Shown: piece by piece, positions 47,289-59,760 of the stretch | Layout of the letters: each line of letters begins with the position of its first letter | Position numbering within the stretch: the first letter of the stretch is position 1 | NCBI GenBank assembly: GCA_944474755.1 | Contig: OX104119.1 | Span: forward strand, 434,001-498,000 | Length of the DNA: 64,000 bases | Direction: 5' to 3' | DNA from: Limnoperna fortunei | Taxonomy: Eukaryota; Mollusca; Bivalvia; Mytilida; Modiolidae | The notes under the pieces: generated by a model | Told to the model about the DNA's origin: nothing | Seen by the model: the letters and a program-made list of their open reading frames with translations, nothing else | The model's database searches: none | Made by a program: the position numbers and the translations under genes

Positions 47289-47450
47289 AGTTGCTTATAT
47301 AGAGGTCATTGTAATGATATCTTGACTGCACAAGGGAGAGTGGTATTGCCTGAAACATTGATAATGCCCGAGCCATTATCAATGTTAAAGGCAATACCAC
47401 TCTCCCGAGTGCCGTCAAGTATCATGACAATGCCAGCTATATACGCAACT
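47289..47450. repeat. Long hairpin 2, ~77-bp stem, 7-nt loop
   Basis: AGTTGC(T/G)TATATAG opens the left arm (47289) and its complement closes the right arm (47450). The inner stem GGGAGAGTGGTATTGCC...AACATTGATAATG is perfect but for a short bulge. The loop is CCCGAGC. Confidence 0.95.
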
Positions 47451-47689
47451 AGTATATTTATTGTATTGAAGAATTAAAAAACTATGTGTTTAAGACTGTA
47501 TTGTGTATGTGTAGCTGCTTGCTGTATGATTTGAATGATTGGCCTCATTATATATCATTGTTTGACATTTTTAGGCAATACACAGTTAGTTTTCTAAACT
47601 TTATGACATTTTTTCCTTATTTGGGTTGTAGAGGTACATATATTTTTTCATAAATTAAAAAAAAACCAGTTTTATGTTGCTTGTTATTG

Positions 47690-47725
47690 GAGAGGGCATT
47701 ACCACGACGTGATAATGCCCTCACG
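47690..47725. repeat. Short hairpin
   Basis: GAGGGCATTACC/GTGATAATGCCCTC around an ACGAC loop; a ~12-bp stem with one bulge. It shares 'ataatgccc' with hairpin 2. Confidence 0.8.
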
Positions 47726-48018
47726 TCAAATTACTGCAAATTAACTAATACCAGCTGACCTTGTTTTATCCAATTAAAACAAACATAATTTTACTGATAT
47801 GAAATAATATAATATAGTTTTCAACCCAGATCTCCGAAACTCCATTGAAGATGTGATTTTGATGCGCGTGTTCGTGATTCGAACATATGCACACTTATTA
47901 TAATCAAGAAAATATCACTGAAAGTTATTGTTATTTATTTATTAAAAGTTCATATTTTGTTACAAACTTCCATACCATTAAAATTCTCACATCCAAATGT
48001 CTAAAATATATGATAAAA

Positions 48019-48160
48019 AGGTTATTATATGGCGATTTTCATATCACACCCATATTAACCCTCGACCCATATCTACCCTCGGGCCTAAAGGCCCTCTGGT
48101 AGATATGGGGTCTCTGGTTGATATTTGGTGTGATATGAGAATCGCCGTATAATAACCTCT
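48019..48160. repeat. Long hairpin 3
   Basis: The arms carry AGGTTATTATA(T/C)GGCGATT(T/C)TCATATCACACC and 'ccatatctacc' inverted; ~65-bp stem. The apex is CTCGGGCCTAAAGGCCCTC. Confidence 0.93.
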
Positions 48161-48399
48161 TACGGACGAACCTGCAACAACGGATAATAAGAACGTGTAA
48201 AGATGGGGTATTATTAACGGTCCAAACTGTAAAGCCTGGATATTATATGGATAGTATATACGGACGAAGCTGCAAAAAACGGTATATTACACTCAGACGT
48301 ATATTACATATATGGATGAAACTTTACGGACGGGGTATTATACACCGACTAAACTCCTAAATACGGGATATTATATACGGACCAACAAGAAGGACGTGA

Positions 48400-50730
48400 T
48401 ATTTTACACTGTCCAACCTGTAAAGACGGGATATTATTTACGGACCAACAAGTAAGACGTGATATTATATACGGTCCAACATGTAAAGACGGGATATTAT
48501 ATACGGAGGAACCTGTAAATAAGTGATATTATAATACTTCCAACCTGTAAAGACGGGATATTACATATGGACGTTCAACTTGAAGACGGTATATTATAAA
48601 CGGACGAACCTGTACATTAATACGGGGTATTCTAATTAAGTCCATTCTGTAAAGACGGGATATTACATATGGACGCACCACTTTAGATGGTACATTATAA
48701 GCGGACGAACCTAGTAAAGACGGCATATTATAAACTGGCGAACCTGTAAGGACGGATATAACATATGGACAAAGCTGTAAAACTGAATATTATATACGGT
48801 CCATCCTGTAAATAGTAATATTATATACGGTCCAACCAATAAAGACGGTATATTATATACAAACGAAAATGTAAAGACGGCATATTAAAAACGGACGAAC
48901 CTGCAAGAACGGATATTATATTCGGAAGAACGTGTAAAGATGTGGTATTATAACGGTCGAAACTGTAAAGCATGGATATTATATAGGGACGAACCACTTA
49001 AACGGTATATTATAAGCGGACAACCTTTAAATACGATATACATCATGCACAGACGAACCTGTAGGGACGAAGCACTTTAGACGGTATATTATAAGCGGAC
49101 GAACATGTAAAGAATATACGGACGAACCTGTAAATACGATACATTATGCACAGACGATCATGTAAAGACAACATATTATATACGGACAATCCTGTAAAAA
49201 CGGAATATTATATAGTCCAACTATTAAAGACGGTATATTACGGGCAAACGTGTAAGGACGGATATAACATATGGACAAAGCTGTAAAACGGAATATTTTA
49301 TACGGTCCATCCTGTAAATAGTAAAATTATAGACGGCCAAACCTATAAAAACGGCATATTATATACGAACGAAAATGTAAAGACGGCATATTAAATACGG
49401 TCAAACCTGTAAAGACGCGATATTATAAACGGACGAACCTGCAAGAACGGATATTATATTCGGAAGAACGTGTAAAGATAGCTATTACTAACGGTCTAAA
49501 CTGTAAAGCCTGGATATTATATAGGGACGAAGTACTTTAGACGGTATATTATAAGCGGACGAACATGTAAAGAATATACGGACGAACCTGTAAATACGAT
49601 ACATTATGCACAGACGATCATGTAAAGACAACATATTATATACGGACAATCCTGTAAAAACGGAATATTATATAAGGTCTAACTATTAAAGACGGTATAT
49701 ATTATATACGGGCGAACATGTAAGTACGGATATAACATATGGACAAAGCTGTAAAACGGAATATTATATACGGTCCATCCTATAAATACGAAATATTATA
49801 TACGGTCCAACCAATAAAGACGGCATATTATATACGATCCATATCCATATTAAGCCTCGACATTATATACGGACGAAGCTGTAAAAACGGGATATTATAC
49901 ACTGACGAACCTGTAAAGACAGGGTATTATTAATTAACTACTATAATATTCACTTAGATAACAGCAAAACTGCCGATATGATATATTTTGCTGAATCAGT
50001 CCGATACGGATTTTACTAGTCCAATATCGGTATTGTCCTGATCGACACGTATTGGCCCGATTCCAACCTGTATTGGTCTTATTGATTTGGACTAGTTAAT
50101 TAATAAAGATATCATTACGTGATGATTTCTGTATTGGCCTAATAATTGGTTCTTGGCCAGCTGTATTGTCCTTAGGCTTCCCCTCAGGCCAATACAGCAA
50201 GCCTTGGACCAATAACTAGGCCAATACAGAAATCATAACGTAATAATATCATATTATATACAGGCGAAACTGTATGGACGGGATATTATGCACCGACTAA
50301 ACTCTTAAAACGGGATATTATATTTATACAGACCAACCTGTAAAGGCGGGATATTATATAGGGTCCAACCTGTAAATACGAAATATTATATACGGTCCAA
50401 CCAATAAAGAACGGCATATTATATACGAACGAAAATGTAAAGACGGAACATAAATACGGTCCAACCTGTAAAGACGCGATATTATAAACGGACGAACCTG
50501 CAACAACGGATATTATATTCGGAAGAACGTGTAAAGATGGGGTATTATAAACGGTCCAAACTGTTACGCATGGATATTATATATGGACGAAGCTGCGAAA
50601 ATGGGATATTATACACTGACGAACGTGTAAAGACAGGGTATTAAATACGGACGAAACTGTATGGACGGGATGTTATACACCGACTAAACTCTTAAAACGG
50701 GATATCATATAAATACGGACCAACCTGTAA
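48400..50730. repeat. Higher-order repeat unit 1 (~2.2-2.3 kb)
   Basis: A block of minisatellite plus hairpin 4 and the 'agtccgatacggattttactagtccaatatcgg' segment, repeated at about 50731-52950. Offsets between matching landmarks: 2306 bp (48529 vs 50835), 2205 bp (50046 vs 52251) and ~2221 bp (50311 vs 52532). The difference reflects internal indels. Boundaries approximate. Confidence 0.8.
50108..50252. repeat. Long hairpin 4
   Basis: The arms carry GAT(G)ATTTCTGTATTGGCCTA and 'ctgtattg(t/g)cc' inverted; ~66-bp stem, apex TTAGGCTTCCCCTCAGG. Confidence 0.93.
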
Positions 50731-52950
50731 GACGGGATATTATTTACGGACCAACAAGTAAGACGTGATATAATATACAGTCCAACATGTAAAGACGGGA
50801 TATTATATACAGACGAACCTGTAAATAAGTGATATTATAATACTTCCAACCTGTAAAGACGGGATATTATATATGGACGTTCAACTTGAAGACGGTATAT
50901 TATAAACGGACGAACCTGTACATTAATACGGGGCATTATAATAAAGTCCATCCTGTAAAGACCGGATATTACATATGGACGCACCACTTTAGATGGTACA
51001 TTATAAGCGGACGAACCTAGTAAAGACGGCATATTATAAACGGGCGAACCTGTAAGGACGGATATAACATATGGACAAAGCTGTAAAACTGAATATTATA
51101 TACGGTCCATCCTGTAAATAGTAATATTATATGCGGTCCAACCAATAAAGACGGTATCTTATATACGAACGAAAATGTAAAGACGGCATATTAAAAACGG
51201 ACGAACCTGCAAGAACGGATATTATATTCGGAAGAACGTGTAAAGATTTGGTATTATAACGGTCCAAACTGTAAAGCATGGATATTATATAGGGACGAAC
51301 CACTTAAACTGTATATTATAAGCGGAAACCCTGTAAATACGATATACATTATGCACAGACGAACCTGTAAAGACAGCATATTATATACGGACAATCCTGT
51401 AAAAACGGAATATTATATAGTCCAACTATTAAAGACGGTATATTACGGGCAAACGTGTAAGGACGGATATAACATATGGACAAAGCTGTAAAACGGAATA
51501 TTATATACGGTCCATCCTGTAAATAGTAAAATTATATACGGCCAAACCTATAAAAACGGCATATTATATACGAACGAAAATGTAAAGACGGCATATTAAA
51601 TACGGTCAAACCTGTTAAGACGCGATATTATAAACGGACGAACCTGCAGGAACGGATATTATATTCGGAAGAACGTGTAAAGATAACTATTATAAACGGT
51701 CTAAACTGTAAAGCCTGGATATTATATAGGGACGAAGCACTTTAGACGGTATATTATAAGCGGACGAACATGTAAAGAATATACGGACGAACCTGTAAAT
51801 ACGATACATTATGCACAGACGATCATGTAAAGACAACATATTATATACGGACAATCCTGTAAAAACGGAATATTATATAAGGTCTAACTATTAAAGACGG
51901 TATATATTATATACGGGCGAACATGTAAGTACGGATATAACATATGGACAAAGCTGTAAAACGGAATATTATATAAGGTCCATCCTATAAATACGAAATA
52001 TTATATACGGTCCAACCAATAAAGACGGCATATTATATACGATCCATATCCATATTAAGCCTGGACATTATATACGGACGAAGCTGTAAAAACGGGATAT
52101 TATACACTGACGAACCTATAAAGGCAGGGTATTATTAATTAACTACTATAATATTCACTTAGATAACAGCAAAACTGCCGATATGATATATTTTGCTGAA
52201 TCAGTCCAATACGGATTTTACTAGTCCAATATCGGTATTGACCTGATCGACACGTATTGGCCCGATTCCAACCTGTATTGGTCTAATTGATTTGGACTAG
52301 TTAATTAATACAGATATCATTACGTGATGATTTCTGTATTGGCCTAATTATTGGTCCTTGGCCAGCTGTATTGTCATTCGGCTTCGCCTCAGGCCAATAC
52401 AGCAAGCCTTGGACCAATAACTAGGCCAATACAGAAATCATTACGTAATAATATCATATTAATTATGTAATAATATCATATTATATACAGGCGAAAACTG
52501 TATGGACGAGATATTATGCACCGACTAAACTCTTAAAACGGGATATTATATTTATACAGACCAACCTGTAAAGGCGGGATATTATATACGGTCCAACCTG
52601 TAAATACGAAATAGTATATACGGTCCAACCAATAAAGAACAGCATATTATATACGAACGAAAATGTTAAGACGGCATATTGAATACGGTCCAACCTGTAA
52701 AGACGCGATATGATAAACGGACGAACCTACAACAACGGATATTATATTCGGAAGAACGTGTAAAGATGGGGTATTATAAACGGTCCAAACTGTTACGCAT
52801 GGATATTATATATGGACGAAGCTGCAAAAATGGGATATTATACACTGACGAAGGTGTAAAGACAGGGTATTAAAAACGGACGAAACTGTATGGACGGGAT
52901 ATTATACACCGACTAAACTCTTAAAACGGGATATCATATATATATACGGA
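50731..52950. repeat. Higher-order repeat unit 2 (~2.2 kb), with a partial third unit to about 53050
   Basis: Near-copy of 48400-50730, with scattered substitutions and the second copy of hairpin 4 (52311-52455). The start of a third unit (52490-53050) matches 50265-50810. Confidence 0.8.
52311..52455. repeat. Long hairpin 4, duplicated copy
   Basis: Same stem as 50108-50252 apart from a few substitutions; its apex reads TTCGGCTTCGCCTCAGG. Confidence 0.93.
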
Positions 52951-53228
52951 CCAACCTGTAAGACGGGATATTATTTACGGACCAACAAGTAAGACGTGAT
53001 ATTATATACGGTCCAACATGTAAAGACGGGATATTATATACGGGCCAACAAATAAGATGTGATACTATATACGATACAGTACATGTACATTATGCACGAC
53101 CGAACCTGTAAAGGCAGCATATTATATACGGTCCAACCTGTAAAAACGGAATATTATATCCGGTCCAATCTGTTAATACAGCATAGTATATACGGACGAA
53201 CCTGTAAGGACGGATATTATATACGGAC

Positions 53229-54935
53229 AAAGCTGTTAAAACAGAATATTATAAATGGTCCAATCTGACAAACGGAATATTAAATAAGGTAAACCTATTA
53301 AGACGTCATTTTATTTACGGCCCAACCTTTAAAAATGCGATATTATATACTGAAGAACCTGCAAGAACGGATATTATATTCGGAAGAATGTGTAAAGATG
53401 CATGGGTATCATAAACGATCCAAACTGTAAAGCTTGGATATTATATACGGACGAAGCTGCAAAAACGGAATATAACACTCAGAGGAAACTGTAAAGACAG
53501 GCTATTATATACGGACCAAACTGCATGAACGGGATATTTTACACCGACTTAACTTTTAAAACGGGATATTATATACGGACCAACAAGTAGGACGTGATAT
53601 TTACACGGTCCAATCTGTAACGGCGGGAAATTAAACACGGACGGACCTGAAAATATGGGAAATTATATGACGTCCAACCTGTAAAAACGGGATATTTTAT
53701 ACGGACGAACCACTTTAAACGGTATATTATACGCGGACGAACCTACAAAGACGAAATATTATTTACAGATGAACCACTTAAGACGGTGCATCATGCACGG
53801 ACAAACCTGTAAAAACAGCATATTATATATACGGACAAACTTGTAAGAAAGGAATATTATATACGGTCCAACCTGTAAAGACGGCATATTATATACAGAC
53901 GAAACTGTAAGGACGGATATTATATACGGAGAAAGCTTTTAAAACTAAATATTATCTACGGTCCAACCTGTAAAAACGGAATATTATATACTGTCCAACC
54001 TGTAAAGACGGCATATTATATACAGACGAAACTGTAATGACGGATATTATATACGGAGAAAGCTGTTAAAACTGAATATTATCTACGGTCCAATCTGACA
54101 AACGGAATATTAAATAAGGTAAACCTATTAAGACGTCATTTTATTTACGGCCCAACCTTTAAAAATGCGATATTATATACTGAAGAACCTGCAAGAACGG
54201 ATATTATATTCGGAAGAATGTGTAAAGATGCATGGGTATCATAAACGATCCAAACTGTAAAGCTTGGATATTATATACGGACGAAGCTGCAAAAACGGAA
54301 TATAACACTCAGAGGAAACTGTAAAGACAGGCTATTATATACGGACCAAGCTGCATGAACGGGATATTTTACACCGACTTAACTTTTAAAACGGGATATT
54401 ATATACGGACCAACAAGTAGGACGTGATATTTACACGGTCCAATCTGTAACGGCGGGAAATTAAACACGGACGGACCTGAAAATATGGGAAATTATATGA
54501 CGTCCAACCTGTAAAAACGGGATAGTTTATACGGACGAACCACTTTAAACGGTATATTATACGCGGACGAACCTACAAAGACGAAATATTATTTACAGAT
54601 GAACCACTTAAGACGGTGCATCATGCACGGACAAACCTGTAAAAACAGCATATTATATATACGGACAAACTTGTAAGAAAGGAATATTATATACGGTCCA
54701 ACCTGTAAAGACGGCATATTATATACAGACGAAACTGTAAGGACGGATATTATATACGGAGAAAGCTTTTAAAACTAAATATTATCTACGGTCCAACCTG
54801 TAAAAACGGAATATTATATACTGTCCAACCTGTAAAGACGGCATATTATATACAGACGAAACTGTAATGACGGATATTATATACGGAGAAAGCTGTTAAA
54901 ACTGAATATTATCTACGGTCCAACCTGTAAAAACG
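53229..54935. repeat. 830-bp tandem duplication inside the array
   Basis: CAATCTGACAAACGGAATAT at 53261 recurs at 54091 (830 bp apart). The whole following text ('cctattaagacgtcatttta', 'gatgcatgggtatcataaacg', 'gtgcatcatgcacgg') is repeated with very few changes, for example ACCAAACTGC vs ACCAAGCTGC. A recent duplication. Confidence 0.92.
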
Positions 54936-55017
54936 GAATATTATATACGGTCCAACCTGTTAAGACGGCATATTATATACAGACGAAACTGTAATATAGG
55001 GTTATTAAATGGGCGTT

Positions 55018-55129
55018 TTCATATTTGACCTGTATTATGTCCAACGGAAGCTGTATTGGGTCGAGGATATTCGAGGCCCAATACCGCTTCCCGAGGACAT
55101 AATACATGTCGAATCTGAAAACACCCATT
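55018..55129. repeat. Long hairpin 5
   Basis: AATGGG(C/T)GTTTTCA..TT(T/C)GAC(C/A)TGTATTATGTCC is inverted at the right arm; ~56-bp stem. The apex is 'tcgaggatattcga'; CCCGAGGACAT lies in the right arm. Confidence 0.92.
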
Positions 55130-55367
55130 CAATGACACTTTTATTAACCAGTTGAGTAAATTTTAGTACCATTTTATCATTGACCAATAAAGCTATACTC
55201 GATCCAAATCGGCTTCTCATGGACATAACAAATTATTAATATCAACAGCCCGCCGAATTAAAATATATTTTTTCCCCTGAAAATTATGTAATTTACGCAC
55301 AGCGAAACGAATGTGTTTGTTTTAAAAATGATATTTGTATATAAATTACCGGAAATGACATTCCTGT

Positions 55368-55515
55368 ATTTGCCCTGTTTTTCTGTATTGAGCCTGTTTT
55401 TTTCCGTATTGGCCCTGTTTTTCTGTATTGAGCCCGTTTTCCGTATTGGCCCTGTTTTTCCGTATTGGCCCTGTTTTTCTGTATTGAGCCAGTTTTTTCT
55501 GTATTGGGCCTGTTA
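55368..55515. repeat. ~19-22-bp minisatellite 'ccgtattggccctgtttttctgtattgagc'
   Basis: Seven or so units of (c/t)(c/t)gtattg(g/a)(c/g)cctgttttt. The motif 'tgtattggcc' is also the stem motif of hairpin 4. The ORF at 55313 reads this repeat and is not a gene. Confidence 0.88.
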
Positions 55516-56289
55516 ACTATATCCGTATTATATGGACAATTTCACATGTATTTTACACAACTGGTTAATAATGACGGATATTATATACGGAGAAAGCTGT
55601 TAAAACTAAATATTATCTACGGTCCAACCTGTAAAACGGAATATTATATACTGTCCAACCTCTAAAGACGGCATAGTATATACGAACGAACCTGCAAAGA
55701 CGGAATATTATATACGTTCCAACAGTTAAAGATATTATATACGGACGAACCTGCAAGAACGGTTATTATATTCGGAAGAACGTGTAAAGATGGGGTATTA
55801 TAAACTGTCCAAACTGTAAACACGGGATATTATATACGGACGAACAACTTAAAACGGTATATTATACGCGGAAAAACCTCCAAAGACGTGATATTTATAC
55901 TAAAGAACCACTTAAGAAGGTACATTATGCACGGACGAACCTGTAAAGACAGCATATTATTTATACGGACAAACTTGTAAGAAAGGAATATTATATACGG
56001 TCCAACCACCTGTAAAGACGGCATATTATATACAGACGAAACTGTAAGGACGGATATTATACAAGGACAAAGCTGTAAAAACTTAATATTATCTAAGGTC
56101 CAACTTGTAAATACGGAATATAATATACGGTCAAACCTATAAAGACAGCATAATATATACGAACGAACCTGTAAAGGCGGCACATTATATACAGTCCAAC
56201 CTGTAAAGACCCGATATCATATACGGACGAACCTGCAAGAACGGATATTAAATTCGGAAGAACGTGTAAAGATAGGGTATTATAAACGG

Positions 56290-56564
56290 TAATAGGTTTG
56301 CGTCATATACATGATGATGAAATCTTGGACAAAAGGTCCCTAATATGACGTTTCTGCAAGACATTAAGCGCCAAAAATTAATTTTTCATCTGTTTGAATC
56401 CAACAAAAAACTTGTTTTTTCCGACAACTGTAAAAAGCGATATTTTTACCAAATTTCAATCAAACTTTCTTCAATAATGTAGAAAACGTTACTTTAACGT
56501 TCGTCATTGCGCTGACAATGTACCTAAAAATCCACCATTTCAAACTAAAACCGGGGAATTAATT
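56290..56564. other. Unique island within the array
   Basis: No repeat units for ~275 bp; directly followed by hairpin 6. No ORF or known motif. Confidence 0.5.
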
Positions 56565-56705
56565 CGTTATACACGTTCATATCCGTAGATATGGAGATTT
56601 TAATACCTTCAGCACCCCTGTACACCCTTCGGCTTCGCCTCAGGGCGTACTTGGGGCACTTCAGGTGTTAAAATCTCCCTATCTACGGATATGAACGTAT
56701 ATAAC
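56565..56705. repeat. Long hairpin 6
   Basis: CGTTCATATCCGTAGATA(T/G)GGAG opens the left arm and is inverted at 56677-56700; ~64-bp stem, apex TTCGGCTTCGCCTCAGG, the same as in the 52.3-kb hairpin although the stems are unrelated. Confidence 0.94.
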
Positions 56706-57290
56706 TTATATTACTAGTATATACGGAGCAACCTGTAAAGACCGGGATATTATATACGGATGAACATGTAAAGACGGAATATTACATACGGACCAACCTG
56801 TAAAGGCGTGGTATTATATACGGACGATCTGTTAAGACGTGATATTACATGCGGACCAACATGTAATGAACGGATATTATATACGACCAACCTTAATCAC
56901 ATATATATACGGACGAACCTATAAAGACGGAATATTATATACGTTAAACCTTTAAAGTTGGAATAGTATATACGGACGCACTTGTAAAGACGGCACGGTA
57001 TATACGGGCGAACCTGTAAAAACGGAATATTATATAGGGTTCAACATGCAAAGACGGGATATAAGATACGAACGAACCTGCAAGAACGGATATTATATTC
57101 GGAAGAACGTGTAAAGATGTGGTATCCTAAGCGGCCCAACCTGTAAAGACTGGATAATATATACGGACGAACCTGTAAAGACGGAATATTATATACGGAC
57201 GAACTTGTAAAGACATGATATTATATACGGACCAAATTGGACAGACGGGATCGTCTTTACAGGTTGGTCAGTGTATAACCTGTCCGAGAA

Positions 57291-57819
57291 ACTGCAAAAC
57301 ATAAACGTATCATAGTGATATCGAGACTTCAGAATAGAGATGTGATAAAGGTGGCATGCGATAACGGGTGCGTATTTAGTACTAAATATATGATAATTAT
57401 ATCAGTAAGTATATGCACTTCCTTTAAACTTAAGATTTATTACATTTTGTACACCAGTGTGTACCGCCTACAATTAGTACAACGAAAATGCTCCACAATA
57501 CATCGAAGTTTTCACTTACTTTGTTTTCTAAAATCATACAGATTATTACAAATGCGGGCTTCACTGACCAGCTGTGGTAAGCACCTTTACGATGTGGCAA
57601 GTAGTCAATACAAAAATTTGGATATTAATAACTGAAACGAACCGTTTAATTTAGGATATATTTTTATTATATATATTCATATGTTGTCTTATTAAACACA
57701 ATTGAAAAGAAATCCACTTATTGATCTTGACATGTGTTTTGGTATTAATTGTCTTTAAATTTCAAAGGATATAGATCAGATTAAAAAATATGCTCGCTTT
57801 TCCATATATGACCTTAATC
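57291..57819. other. Unique spacer between two satellites
   Basis: The 106-codon plus-strand ORF (57315-57635) shows no domain, has AT-driven composition and a high Ile/Tyr/Leu content; not accepted as a gene. Confidence 0.4.
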
Positions 57820-59760
57820 GTATAGACATGGAGGCGCATTAACTTACACCACAGTTGATCTTAATCCTAAAGACATTTACATGGGGGAACATGAACTTGG
57901 ACCATATTTAACTTTATTCTAATAGCCATTTACTATGGAGAGCATGAACTTAGACCAAAGTTAACTTTAATATAATAGACATTTAAATTGGGCGAGCATG
58001 AACTTAGACCAAAGTTACCTTTAATATAATAGACATTTACATTGGGCAAGCATGAATTTAGACCATATTTAACTTTAATCGTATAGACTTTTGCATATCA
58101 AGCATTAACTTAAACCATATTCAACTTTAATCGTATAGACATTTACATGGGGGAGCATGAACTTAGACCACATTTAAGTTTAATCTAATATACATTTACC
58201 TTGGGCGAGCATGAACTTAGACCATATTTGACTCTAATCATATAGACATTTACGTAGGGGAGCATGAACTTAGACCATATTCGACTCTAATCTTATAGAT
58301 ATTAACGTCTGGAGCATGAACTTAGACCCATAATTGACTTCAATCTTATAGACATTTACATGGGGGAGCATGAACTTAGACCATATTTAAGTTAATCTTA
58401 TAGACATTTACATTATAGGCAAGCATGAACTAGACCTTATTTAACTTTAATCTAATAGACATTTAAATTGGGCAAGCGAGAACTTAGACCATATTTAACT
58501 TTAATATACATGTAATAAAAATTTACATTGGACGAGCATGAACTTTGACCATATTGGACTTGAATCTGATAGACATTTAAATTGGGCGAGCATGAACTTA
58601 GACCATATTTAACTTTAATATACATGTAATAAAAATTTACATTGGACGAGCATGAACTTTGACCATATTGGACTTGAATCTGATAGACATTTACATTGGG
58701 CGAGGATGAACTTAGACCATATTTAACTTTAATCTAATAGACATTTACATCGGGCGAGCATGAACTTAGACATATTTAAGTCAATCGTATAGACATTTAC
58801 ATTATAGGCAAGCATGAACTAGACCTTATTTTACTTTAATCTAATAGACATTTAAACTGGGCAAGCGTGAACTTAGACCATATTTAACTTTAATATACAT
58901 GTAATAAAAATTTACATTGGACGAGCATGAACTTTGACCATATTGGACTTGAATCTGATAGACATTTACATTGGGCATTCATGAACTTAGACCATATTTA
59001 ACTTTAATCTAATATACATTTAAATTGGGCGAGCATGAACTTAGACCATATTTAACTTTAATCTAATAAACATTTACATTGAACGAGCATGAAATTTGAC
59101 CATATTGGACTTGAATCTAATAGACATTTAAATTGGGCGAGCATGAACTTAGACCAAAGTTAACTTTAATATAATAGACATTTACATTGGGCAAGCATGA
59201 ACTTAGACCATATTTAACTTTAATCTAATAGACATTTAAATTGGGCGAGCATGAACTTAGACCATATTTATCTTTAACTTAACAGACATTTAAATTGGGC
59301 GTGCATATTTAATCTAATAGATTACATGGGGGAGAATGAACTTACACCATTTTTGACTTTGACCTAATATAGATTTACATGAGGGGGGCTTGAAATTAGA
59401 CAATATTTAACTTTAATGTATAGAGATTTAGGCAGGGGAGCTTGAAATTAAACCATCATTTGACTCTAATCTTATATTGACATGTATATTGGGTAGCATG
59501 AACGTAGACTTAAATCTATTGATCTATTCTATTTGACATTTATGTTAGGGAGCCATACTCTAATAGACAAGCTCATGAGAGCATGAACTTAGACCACGTT
59601 TAACTTAATTAAATAGACATTTACATGGCGGGGAATGAACTTGATTTTAATCCAACATAATTTAGATGGGGGTCAGTTTAGACAAAATATGACTTAAATG
59701 CAATAGACATTTGAACGGGCAGTATGCACTAGACCACATATGTCTTTATTTCCAAACAGA
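57820..59760. repeat. ~54-57-bp satellite, about 34 units
   Basis: Unit: 'aatctaatagacatttacattgggcgagcatgaacttagaccatatttaacttt' landmarks (AGACATTTA, GGGCGAGCATGAACTTAGACC, ATTTAACTTTAAT). Units are about 54 bp in the centre and increasingly diverged and length-variable at both edges. Some monomers recur as blocks ('atacatgtaataaaaatttacattggacg' at about 58503, 58620 and 58892), again higher-order structure. Confidence 0.95.

Larger units (their letters stand above)
45480..57290. repeat. Large degenerate minisatellite array, ~32-bp unit, with embedded hairpins
   Basis: The repeating unit is an AT box (gatattatatacgg) plus (t/a)c(c/g)aacctgtaaagacgg, about 32 bp. Two interchanging variants occur: 'cggtccaacctg' and 'cggacgaacctg'. 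Other monomer types recur in blocks ('cggacaaagctgtaaaa', 'cggaagaacgtgtaaag', 'cgaccacttaagacgg'). Interrupted by non-repeat islands at about 45.75-46.35, 46.68-48.17, 49.93-50.25, 52.13-52.49, 55.0-55.56 and 56.29-56.71 kb, each containing or flanking a long hairpin. Higher-order copies are annotated separately. ORFs on either strand here are repeat artefacts. Confidence 0.95.

Noticed and set aside
55313..55516. Hydrophobic 67-codon ORF resembling a membrane protein
   Set aside because: Its Phe/Leu/Cys-rich text is the 'gtattggccctgttttt' minisatellite.
46421..56183. Minus- and plus-strand ORFs such as 48529-48726, 50835-51032 and 55830-56183
   Set aside because: They are translations of the 32-bp minisatellite; the unit is not a multiple of three and the peptides drift. 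Two of them are copies of one another through the 2.2-kb duplication.
45480..57290. CRISPR-like repeat-spacer array
   Set aside because: No constant repeat with variable spacers: the whole 32-bp unit is repeated, and the setting is eukaryotic.
57315..57635. 106-codon ORF between satellites
   Set aside because: No domain, AT-driven residue usage, no splice or promoter support.
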